Positions 8,187-15,126 of a DNA stretch of 64,000 nt are shown piece by piece. The stretch comes from Streptomyces sclerotialus. GTDB taxonomy: Bacteria; Actinomycetota; Actinomycetes; Streptomycetales; Streptomycetaceae. Made by a program: the position numbers and the translations under genes. The DNA lies in assembly GCF_040907265.1 (NCBI RefSeq), contig NZ_JBFOHP010000002.1:3496501-3560500 (forward strand), in the 5' to 3' direction. Position 1 is the stretch's first letter, and each line of letters starts with the position of its first letter. The notes beneath the pieces are model-generated. The model had not been told where the DNA came from. It was given only the letters and a program-made list of their open reading frames with translations, and ran no database searches.

Positions 8187-9200
8187 TCAGCTCGCCAGCA
8201 GCTGTGCCGCGGCGCGGATGTCGTCCTTGCCCACGCTCTGCGCCGCGATGTCCGAGGCCGTCTGCATCAGCCGGGCCGGGTCGACGCCGATTCCGGCGGA
8301 CAGTTCCTCGATGAGCGGGAAATAGCCGGAGTGGATTCCGATCACACCGCCGAGCACATGCATGTTCCGGTCCTCGGGAATGACCTGCATGCTGCTGCGG
8401 CAGAACTCGGCGAGCCGGGCGAGCTCCTGGTAGTCGAACCGGTCCCCCTCGCTCCGGCTGAGGATTCCGGCCAGCGACTCGGTCTCCGCGTTGCCGGAGC
8501 CACGGCCGATTCCGTTGAGGCAGCCGTCCACGATCGTGGCGCCCGCCTCGATGGCGGCGATGCTGTTCACGTTCGCCAGGCCGAGGTTGTCATGACCGTG
8601 GAATCCGATGGCGGGGAAATGGTCCCGGACGGCGGTCACGTAACGGCGTACGTCGTCGGGCAGCATCGATCCGTAGGAATCGACCACGTAGAGGCCCGCG
8701 ATGTCCGGCGTCACTCCGTCGAGCAGCGGCAGCAGTTCCTCGACCGGCGTGGCGCTCGTCTTCATCAGGTTCAGGTACACCTGTCCGCAGATCTCGGTGG
8801 CGCGCCTGATGTAGTCGAGCTGCTCCTGGACGCGCTCGGCCTCCATGCCGATCCGGACGAACGACATGCCCTGTCCGACCAGGTCCTCCAGGGTCGACAG
8901 CCGGCTGAACTCGGGCTGTGCGAACATGCCCCAGCTGGACTTCGTCAGCTCCGAGCGGGCGATCTCGCACCACCGTGACAGGTCGATGTTGCATGCCGTG
9001 ATACCGGCGCGTTCCGCCTCGAAGCCGATGCCGTGGCCTATCTCGATCTTCTGGATCGGGGTGTCGTCCAGGCGGCTGAGGAGTTCGGTCACGAACTTCT
9101 CGTCGAGCTGGAAGTCGACGGCGTAGGAACCGTCGCGCAGCGTGGCGTCGAGAATTTCGGCCTGCGGCGATCGGGGCAGCGAAGAGTGTGCGGCAGACAT
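8187..9200 (-). CDS. DRE-TIM aldolase, 4-hydroxy-2-oxovalerate aldolase-like
   Basis: The 337 residues form one TIM-barrel of the HMG-CoA lyase-like (DRE-TIM) superfamily: TLRDG (20-24), IEIGHGIGFEA (52-62), the metal-ligand HGHDNLGLAN (201-210) and GIGRGSGN (230-237). The order and the GHGxGF segment look closest to 4-hydroxy-2-oxovalerate aldolases, which join or split pyruvate and short aldehydes; homocitrate- or isopropylmalate-synthase-like acyl transfer is the alternative. The second half of the usual MhpE partner, an acylating aldehyde dehydrogenase, is absent here. Start: ATG at 9200 with AGGACGG upstream. It is the first gene of the leftward operon and faces the PP-loop gene across a 449-base divergent region. 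Confidence 0.8.
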   Translation of the reverse strand: MSAAHSSLPRSPQAEILDATLRDGSYAVDFQLDEKFVTELLSRLDDTPIQKIEIGHGIGFEAERAGITACNIDLSRWCEIARSELTKSSWGMFAQPEFSRLSTLEDLVGQGMSFVRIGMEAERVQEQLDYIRRATEICGQVYLNLMKTSATPVEELLPLLDGVTPDIAGLYVVDSYGSMLPDDVRRYVTAVRDHFPAIGFHGHDNLGLANVNSIAAIEAGATIVDGCLNGIGRGSGNAETESLAGILSRSEGDRFDYQELARLAEFCRSSMQVIPEDRNMHVLGGVIGIHSGYFPLIEELSAGIGVDPARLMQTASDIAAQSVGKDDIRAAAQLLAS

Positions 9201-9649
9201 ATCCGTCCTATGAAGCTCAGCGGGTCAGGGAGAGTTCATCCGACATGCGCGGGAACTGCATGGCGCTGCTCAACGGGAAACGGTCCAGGAATTCCTGAAT
9301 GAACCGGAGTTGTCGGTAGCCGTTGCGGCGGTCAGAAACAAAGCATGCGGCCACTCGCACGGTCAACAGTCCCCGCGCCGCACGTCCGGTTCGCCCCTTC
9401 CGGCCGGCACCGGATCGGGGTCGCCGAGAGCCTGAATTCCCAGCTCAGGACCGTCCTCGCAGACACCGGAAACACACCTGACAGATTTCCGGAAAGCGGC
9501 CTCCGGGACGGCTCGGGACCTACTTTTGGGCATACCTGACGGATTTCCCGGAGGCCGCTTGGGCACGGGAAAGCCAGCTGTTTGAGTCGCTCGTCAGCAG
9601 ATGTCTCTCACCGCACACGCCCCGGACCGAGGGGCCAGGAAGGATATCG
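9201..9649. promoter_or_regulatory. Divergent intergenic control region of the biosynthetic locus
   Basis: This 449-base stretch separates the two divergent operons and holds no convincing gene; the short open frames in it lack ribosome sites. It contains several repeats: a near-perfect 15-base direct repeat ACCTGACnGATTTCC at 9476-9490 and 9534-9548; a perfect 15-base inverted repeat with arms at 9494-9508 and 9546-9560; a CCGGAAA/TTTCCGG pair at 9466-9472 and 9486-9492; and the 10-base palindrome TTTCCGGAAA at 9486-9495. No regulator gene lies inside the cluster, so these sites may serve a regulator encoded elsewhere. Confidence 0.6.
9494..9560. repeat. 15-base perfect inverted repeat in divergent promoter region
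   Basis: The left arm AAGCGGCCTCCGGGA (9494-9508) and right arm TCCCGGAGGCCGCTT (9546-9560) are exact complements separated by 37 bases. Each arm follows a copy of the ACCTGACnGATTTCC direct repeat, so the whole unit is a repeat pair within a repeat pair. It could be an operator or, in RNA, a leader hairpin of the rightward transcript about 90 bases before the PP-loop start. Confidence 0.6.
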
Positions 9650-11122
9650 ATGCGTACGGCAATACTGAACGACCTGCGAAAAGCGCTCCCCGAGCGGGAC
9701 GTACCGGCGGTCCAGGAGTGCGCCACCGAGCTCTACGACGCCCTGCCGGACAAGCAGGACCTCCGCAAGAACACGGTGATGGTCGCGTACGGCGGGGGCA
9801 AGGACAGCGCCTACGCCCTCGCCTTCGTACGCGCGGTCCACCTGGCGCTCGACGAGCGGCACGGCGAGACCTTCCGGATGCGCGTGGTGTCCATGCGCCA
9901 CGGCGGTATGCCCTACCAGGTCATGCAGAACATCGACCGCAGCTACGCCGCGCTCGGGCTCTACGACGACCCGGACGTCGAGCTGTTCCTCATCGAGCGG
10001 GACAAGGTCGTGCCCTTCGACCGGGACCGCGCCATGCCGCACCAGCTCATCGCCTTCAACCGGGTCGACATGCTGATGGGCGGACACCGCTCGTACGGCG
10101 ACGGCCGGGCCACCTTCTGCAACGCCTGCAACCTGAACGTCGCCGACTCCTTCGGCGTGGCCGCCCGGCACGACGGCGGCGTCGACCTGATCATCACCGG
10201 CGACTCCCCGCAGGAACAGCGGGACTACGCCCTGTGGATCCGCCGCCTGGCCCGCGGCGCCGGCCAGAAGCCCGCCGACGCCAGGAAGGGCTTCCAGGGC
10301 ACCCTGGAGACCCTGGACGGCCTGGCGCAGGCGTACTTCCAGGACATCCACGGCACGCAGAACGTGGAGCGGGTCAAGGAACGCGGGGTGACCTCCGAGG
10401 TCCCCACCGCCCTGGAGTTCTTCTCGATCTACGACTACACCAGCTACGCCTCGGGCGCCCACTGGCGTCTCCTGACGGACTTCCTGAAGTTCGAGTTCGA
10501 CGAGATCGCCTTCAACTTCACCGAGTCCGACTGCGCCAACCCCGCGCTCATGGCCCATCTGCGCGGCCTGCGTACCGAGTACGCGTACCGGCGCACGTAC
10601 GCCGAAGGCATCGGCCAGTACGTCGAGTTCGCGATCGAGCTGATGCGCAAGAAGCACTTCCCCGACCACCTCGTCGAGGAGATGGAGCGCCGCTACCGCA
10701 CCGGCGAGGGCGTCGAGGCGATGCGCGCGGCCGCGACCGAGTACGCCGAGGTCGGATTCGGCCTCAACACCGAGCAGTTGGTATGCATGGTGTACTCGCC
10801 CTTCGCGGGCCGCGCCGCCAACCTGCACGACTACCTCACCCACGAGCACCCCGAGCTGCTGCTGGACGAGGACCGGATCAGGGCCCTGCTCGCCGGCGGG
10901 CGGGACGAGGGCCTCGCCGCGCGCCTGGAGCGCATCAGCGGTCTGAGCGTCACCGACCTGCAGGCCCTCTACAACGGCCCGCTGTGGTCCCCCTCCGCGG
11001 AACTGGGCACCCAGGCCGGCGTCCTGCCGCTCGTCATGGACAGCGACCCGCACAAGAAGATCATCCGCGCGAAGCGCAACCCCGAGGGCGAGGAGGTCCT
11101 GGACCGCGTCGCCGGACGCTGA
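9650..11122 (+). CDS. PP-loop ATPase superfamily enzyme with CxxC motif
   Basis: This 490-residue protein carries the ATP-pyrophosphatase P-loop VAYGGGKDSAY (45-55), a second family motif IITGDSPQEQ near residue 185 and a CNAC pair (Cys157, Cys160) in a TFCNACNLNVADSF segment. PP-loop enzymes adenylate a carbonyl or nucleobase and then add sulfur or nitrogen; those with a CxxC pair, such as TtcA-type thiolases, may bind a metal or Fe-S cluster or carry persulfide. I do not recognise this subfamily. The length beyond residue ~230 has no domain I can name. Start: ATG at 9650 with AAGGA upstream. It is the first gene of the rightward operon, facing the aldolase-like gene. Its likely substrate is the carrier-bound or released Asp/Asn-derived intermediate (inference). 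Confidence 0.78.
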   Translation: MRTAILNDLRKALPERDVPAVQECATELYDALPDKQDLRKNTVMVAYGGGKDSAYALAFVRAVHLALDERHGETFRMRVVSMRHGGMPYQVMQNIDRSYAALGLYDDPDVELFLIERDKVVPFDRDRAMPHQLIAFNRVDMLMGGHRSYGDGRATFCNACNLNVADSFGVAARHDGGVDLIITGDSPQEQRDYALWIRRLARGAGQKPADARKGFQGTLETLDGLAQAYFQDIHGTQNVERVKERGVTSEVPTALEFFSIYDYTSYASGAHWRLLTDFLKFEFDEIAFNFTESDCANPALMAHLRGLRTEYAYRRTYAEGIGQYVEFAIELMRKKHFPDHLVEEMERRYRTGEGVEAMRAAATEYAEVGFGLNTEQLVCMVYSPFAGRAANLHDYLTHEHPELLLDEDRIRALLAGGRDEGLAARLERISGLSVTDLQALYNGPLWSPSAELGTQAGVLPLVMDSDPHKKIIRAKRNPEGEEVLDRVAGR

Positions 11123-11200
11123 GCCGTGCTGTCGGCCCCCGCCCGCCCAGGGGGCCGGCAGGCACAAGTCCCGCCCGTGATCTCAAGTAGGTGCGTCGTC

Positions 11201-12193
11201 ATGGAAGTTGAATCGTCACAAGCCCGTCCGGCGCGGCCCCCCGTCGTGCCGTATCTGAACCTGCTCGTCACCATGGTGATGTTCGGCAGCGCCTTCGCCA
11301 GTTCCAAGGTGGTCGTGGCGGAGATGCCGCACGAGGTCGCCGCCGCGCTCCGCTTCGGCGGCGGCGGACTGCTGCTGATCCTCCTGGCCGTACTGCTCCG
11401 CCGCCGCTCGCGGCCGATCGGCCGCGCCGCCGCCGTACGCGCCGGCCTGGCCGGGCTGCTCGGCGTGACCGGCTACAACCTCTTCTTCTTCTGGGGTCTC
11501 TCGCTCGCGCCCTCGCTCGACGGCAGCGTCATCGTCCCCGTCCTGAGCCCGGTCCTGACCACGGCCGCCCTGATCCTGCTGCGCCGGGAGACGGCGTCCT
11601 GGACGCGGGTCACCGGACTCGCGGTGGGCGCGGCGGGCGCCGTGCTCTTCTTCCTGGGCCTCGGCGGGCAGGCGGCCGGGGCGACGCGGCTGGCCGGCGA
11701 CCTCGTCTTCGTGGCGGGAGCGGGCTGCTGGGCGGCCTACAGCATCGTCTCCAAGCAGTTCGTCGCCGGCATCGACCCGCTGCGCGCCACCGCGTGGGGC
11801 ACGGGCGTCGGCGGCCTCGCCCTGATCGTGCTCGCGATACCGGGGGCGGCCTCCATGCCGTGGCAGGCGGTCCCCGGCACCGCGTGGGCCAACGTCGTCT
11901 TCCTCGCCGTCGGGCCGACCGCCGTCGCCTACCTCTTCTACTACCGCGGGCTGCGCAGCGTGAGCCCGTCGTCGGCGACCGTCATGATGTTCTCGGTCCC
12001 GGTGTTCGGCTCGTTCTTCTCGACCGTGTTCCTGGGCGAGTCGTTCAGCGGCATCCAGCTCGTCGGCACCCTGGTCATGCTGGGCGGGGCGCTGTTCGCG
12101 GTCGCCGGGCACACGCTGCTCCGCCGGCGTACCGTCCCGGAACGGACCTCCGGCAGCGCAGCGCGCGGCCGCACCGAGGCGGAGGTCGGCTGA
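11201..12193 (+). CDS. EamA/DMT-family transporter
   Basis: The 330-residue hydrophobic protein has about ten membrane segments in two EamA repeats, beginning with YLNLLVTMVMFGSAFASSK and with a second repeat starting near LVFVAGAGCWAAYSIVSK. The family exports amino acids, metabolites and drugs; in this cluster it is the natural candidate exporter of the product or of a precursor. An upstream in-frame GTG at 11126 also exists, but ATG at 11201 fits the family length better. The gene starts about 80 bases after the PP-loop stop, and its TGA overlaps the ATG of the next gene (TGATG), indicating translational coupling. Confidence 0.88.
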   Translation: MEVESSQARPARPPVVPYLNLLVTMVMFGSAFASSKVVVAEMPHEVAAALRFGGGGLLLILLAVLLRRRSRPIGRAAAVRAGLAGLLGVTGYNLFFFWGLSLAPSLDGSVIVPVLSPVLTTAALILLRRETASWTRVTGLAVGAAGAVLFFLGLGGQAAGATRLAGDLVFVAGAGCWAAYSIVSKQFVAGIDPLRATAWGTGVGGLALIVLAIPGAASMPWQAVPGTAWANVVFLAVGPTAVAYLFYYRGLRSVSPSSATVMMFSVPVFGSFFSTVFLGESFSGIQLVGTLVMLGGALFAVAGHTLLRRRTVPERTSGSAARGRTEAEVG

Positions 12194-12966
12194 TGGATCT
12201 CGGACTCACCGGCCGTACCGCGCTGGTCTGTTCGTCGACGGGCGGGATCGGCGAGGCGATCGCCCGAGCGCTGGCCGCCGAGGGCGCCGACACGGTGGTC
12301 TGCGGCCGCCGGGGCGAACGCGCGGCGGAGATCGCCGCGGAGCTGCCGAGCGCCGTCGGCGTGGCGGCCGACCTGCTCGCCGAGGGCGGCCCGGCACGGC
12401 TGTACGACGCGACGGTCGAGGCGTTCGGCGCACCCGACGTCCTCGTACTGAACGGGCCGGGCCCCCGGCCCGCGCCGGCCTCGGCGCTCGGCGTCCCTGA
12501 CGCCGAGGACGCGCTGAACGCCCTGCTCCACCAGCACATCCGGCTGGTCTCGCGGGCCCTGCCGGCCATGCGCGAGCGGGGCTGGGGCCGCATCCTGGCG
12601 GTCGGCTCCAGCGGGATCACCGCGCCGCTGCCGAACCTCGCGCTCTCCAACCTCGGCCGCGCGGCCCTGGCCGGCTACCTCAAGACGCTGGCCGCCGAGG
12701 TCGCGGCGGACGGCGTGACCGTCAACCTGCTGCTGCCCGGCCGGATCAGGACCGACCGCACCGCGGCGGTCGACGCCGCGAACGCCGAACGCTCGGGCCG
12801 TTCGGTCACCGAGGTGGAACGGGCATCGGCCGCGTCGATCCCGGCCCGGCGCTACGGCCGCCCCGACGAGTTCGCCGCGGCCGCCGCGTTCCTGTGCAGC
12901 GCCCCCGCCTCGTACATCACCGGGACCGCGCTGCGCTGCGACGGCGGTCTCGTGCGCGGGCTGTGA
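12193..12966 (+). CDS. SDR-like protein lacking the canonical YxxxK residues
   Basis: The 257 residues fold as a short-chain dehydrogenase/reductase: nucleotide-binding TGGIGEAIA near residues 15-23, a CGRRGERA strand end suggesting NADP(H) preference, and a C-terminal YITGTALRCDGG segment typical of FabG relatives. The active-site stretch is unusual: after the conserved Ser of VGSSG, the position of Tyr-x-x-x-Lys reads L-S-N-L-G, so both catalytic Tyr and Lys appear replaced. A subgroup of FabG-like SDRs shares this loss. It may therefore bind cofactor without classical reductase chemistry. The start overlaps the transporter stop, and its TGA overlaps a GTG of the next gene. Confidence 0.82.
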   Translation: MDLGLTGRTALVCSSTGGIGEAIARALAAEGADTVVCGRRGERAAEIAAELPSAVGVAADLLAEGGPARLYDATVEAFGAPDVLVLNGPGPRPAPASALGVPDAEDALNALLHQHIRLVSRALPAMRERGWGRILAVGSSGITAPLPNLALSNLGRAALAGYLKTLAAEVAADGVTVNLLLPGRIRTDRTAAVDAANAERSGRSVTEVERASAASIPARRYGRPDEFAAAAAFLCSAPASYITGTALRCDGGLVRGL

Positions 12967-13685
12967 CCGGGGACGGAGCGGTGGCGACGCGGCTCTTCCG
13001 GGTCCCGGGCGTGCTTGCCCTGCCACGCCCGCCGCGCGCGCTCGCCCTGCCCTGGGAGACCTGGCACGCCGACGCCCGGCACGAACACCGGCACGCCGCC
13101 CGCCACGCGCCGCTGCTCCTCGACGAGGAGGAGCGGCGGCGCGCCGCGGCCTTCCGCCTCGACCGGGACCGCGACACCTACCTCACCGCGCACGTCGCCC
13201 TCCGCCTCCTGCTCGCGCAATTGCTCGGCGGCCCTCCCGACGCGGTACCGCTGGCCCGGCTGCCCTGCGCCGGGTGCGGCGGGCCGCACGGCAAGCCGGT
13301 GCTCGCCGGCCGGCCGGCGGTGCACTTCTCGCTCTCCCACAGCGGCCCGCACGTGCTGATCGCGCTCGCGCCGCGCCCCGTGGGCGCCGACATCGAGGGG
13401 GTGCCGCCCCCGGAGCGGGTGCACGACGTCGCCCAGGTGCTGCACCCCGCCGAACGGGACCACCTCGCGGGCACGAGCGCCGAGGAACGGCCGGGCGCCT
13501 TCGCCCGCCTGTGGACCCGTAAGGAGGCCTACCTCAAGGCCACCGGCGCCGGGCTGCACCGCCCGCTGCACCTGGACGACCTCAGCGACGGCGCCCGTCA
13601 CCCGGACGGCTGGCGGATCGTGGACCTGGCGGCGCCCGCCGGCCACCGCGCCGCTCTTGCCGTCGCACGTCCGCATGCCCCGTGA
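12963..13685 (+). CDS. Sfp-type 4'-phosphopantetheinyl transferase
   Basis: This 240-residue protein has the Sfp signatures VGADIEGV (Mg2+-binding Asp and Glu) and WTRKEAYLKATGAGL, plus the N-terminal LDEEERRRAAAF helix and FSLSHSG. Such enzymes move the phosphopantetheine arm from CoA to the carrier Ser, here most plausibly Ser535 of the adenylation-carrier protein. The start is ambiguous: GTG at 12963 overlaps the SDR stop (GTGA), while GTG at 12981 has a better-spaced GGGGA site and would shorten the protein by six residues. It is tightly packed in the rightward operon. Confidence 0.92.
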   Translation: MTGDGAVATRLFRVPGVLALPRPPRALALPWETWHADARHEHRHAARHAPLLLDEEERRRAAAFRLDRDRDTYLTAHVALRLLLAQLLGGPPDAVPLARLPCAGCGGPHGKPVLAGRPAVHFSLSHSGPHVLIALAPRPVGADIEGVPPPERVHDVAQVLHPAERDHLAGTSAEERPGAFARLWTRKEAYLKATGAGLHRPLHLDDLSDGARHPDGWRIVDLAAPAGHRAALAVARPHAP

Positions 13686-13697
13686 TGGAGTGGCGTC

Positions 13698-15050
13698 ATG
13701 ACCTTCACGGGCGTGACCGGCGGTGGGCCGGAACGGGCCGCGCGGCGGGAGCGGGCCGTCGCGGCGGCGGTGGCGCGGGGGCTCGTCGGGCCCGACGAGC
13801 CGATCATCGGGCTGCTGGACGTGGCCGGCATCCGGGCGGGTGCCGCGGCGCTGCGGGCCGCGTTCGCCGCGGTCACCGACGCGCCGGTGCTGCACGCCTT
13901 CGCCGTCAAGGCGGCCCCGCTGGTCCCCGTGCTGCGGCTGCTGCACGAGGCGGGCATCGGCGCCGAGGTCGCGAGCCCGGGTGAGCTGGCGCTGGCCAGG
14001 GCGGCCGGGGTGCATCCCACGCACACGGTGCTGGACTCCCCCGCCAAGACCCCGGCCGAGCTGCGCGAGGCGCTCGCACTGGGTATCGCGGTCAACGCCG
14101 ACAACCCGCAGGAGCTGGCCCGCATCGACGCGCTCGTCTCCTCGGCCACCACCCGGTCCCCGCTCGGCCTCCGGGTGAACGCGCAGGTCGGCGCGGGCAG
14201 CATCGAGGCGCTGTCCACGGCCACCGAGACCTCGAAGTTCGGTGTCGCGCTCCGTGACGAGGGCGCCCGGCGGTGGGTGGTCGACGCCTACCGCGCGCGG
14301 CCCTGGCTGACCCGGCTGCACACCCACTCCGGCTCCCAGGGCGTGCCGCTGGAGCTGATGGCGCAGGGGGTGCGGGCGGCGTACGAGCTGGCCGAGGAGA
14401 TCAACGCCGCGGTGGGCCAGCAGCAGGTCGACACCGTGGACATCGGGGGCGGGCTCCCGGTGAACTTCGCCTCGGAGGCCGACGACCCCACGTACGAGGA
14501 GTACGCGCGGGTTCTGAAGGAGCGGGTGCCGGGGCTGCTGGACGGCCGGTACGGCCTGGTCACCGAGTTCGGCCGGTCGCTGCTGGCCAAGCACGGCACG
14601 GTGCTGGCGCGGGTGGAGTACGCCAAGACCTCCGGCGGCCGGCCGATCGCCGTCACCCATGCGGGGGTGCAGGTCGCCACGCGTACGGTCTACGCGCCCG
14701 AGGCCTGGCCGCTGCGGATCGCCGCGTTCGACGGCGACGGGCTCCCCAAGAGCGGCGCGGAGCTCGCGCAGGACGTGGCGGGCCCGGCCTGCTTCGCGGG
14801 CGACCTGCTGGCCGAGAACCGCACGCTGCCGCCGCTGGCGCAGGGCGACCACGTGGCGGTGCTGGACACCGGTGCGTACTATTTCGCCCACCACTACGGG
14901 TACAACAGCCTGGCCAGGCCCGCCGTGTACGGCTTCCGCGACGGACCGGACGGCACGGTCGCCTTCGCCACCGTACGGAAGGCCCAGTCCCTGGAGGACA
15001 TCGTGCGGGAGGCCGGCGGCCCGGAGCGGGACGCGCTGTCGCAGCTCTGA
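13698..15050 (+). CDS. PLP-dependent amino-acid decarboxylase, diaminopimelate/ornithine decarboxylase family (fold III)
   Basis: The 450-residue enzyme shows an alanine-racemase-like barrel with the PLP lysine in HAFAVKAAP (Lys71), HTHSGSQG, the PLP-phosphate loop DIGGGLP, EFGRSLLAKHG and the second-domain active-site motif GPACFAGD (Cys about residue 365). Family members decarboxylate meso-diaminopimelate, ornithine, lysine or related substrates. It is probably not the housekeeping LysA: substrate-side motifs differ and it sits apart from hom/thrC. Start: ATG at 13698 with GGAG seven bases upstream, 12 bases after the transferase stop, so it may be co-transcribed with the cluster. The permease gene follows after 76 bases. 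Whether this pair belongs to the biosynthetic pathway is open. Confidence 0.8.
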   Translation: MTFTGVTGGGPERAARRERAVAAAVARGLVGPDEPIIGLLDVAGIRAGAAALRAAFAAVTDAPVLHAFAVKAAPLVPVLRLLHEAGIGAEVASPGELALARAAGVHPTHTVLDSPAKTPAELREALALGIAVNADNPQELARIDALVSSATTRSPLGLRVNAQVGAGSIEALSTATETSKFGVALRDEGARRWVVDAYRARPWLTRLHTHSGSQGVPLELMAQGVRAAYELAEEINAAVGQQQVDTVDIGGGLPVNFASEADDPTYEEYARVLKERVPGLLDGRYGLVTEFGRSLLAKHGTVLARVEYAKTSGGRPIAVTHAGVQVATRTVYAPEAWPLRIAAFDGDGLPKSGAELAQDVAGPACFAGDLLAENRTLPPLAQGDHVAVLDTGAYYFAHHYGYNSLARPAVYGFRDGPDGTVAFATVRKAQSLEDIVREAGGPERDALSQL

Positions 15051-15126
15051 ACTTCCTCAAGGCGCGCATCCACGCGCCCGGGTGCGGGCAGTACCACCCC
15101 CACATCGACTCTCGGGGGAGGTCCTG

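Noticed and set aside
9345..9566. Small open frames in the divergent control region
   Set aside because: No ribosome sites and they overlap the repeat structure on both strands.
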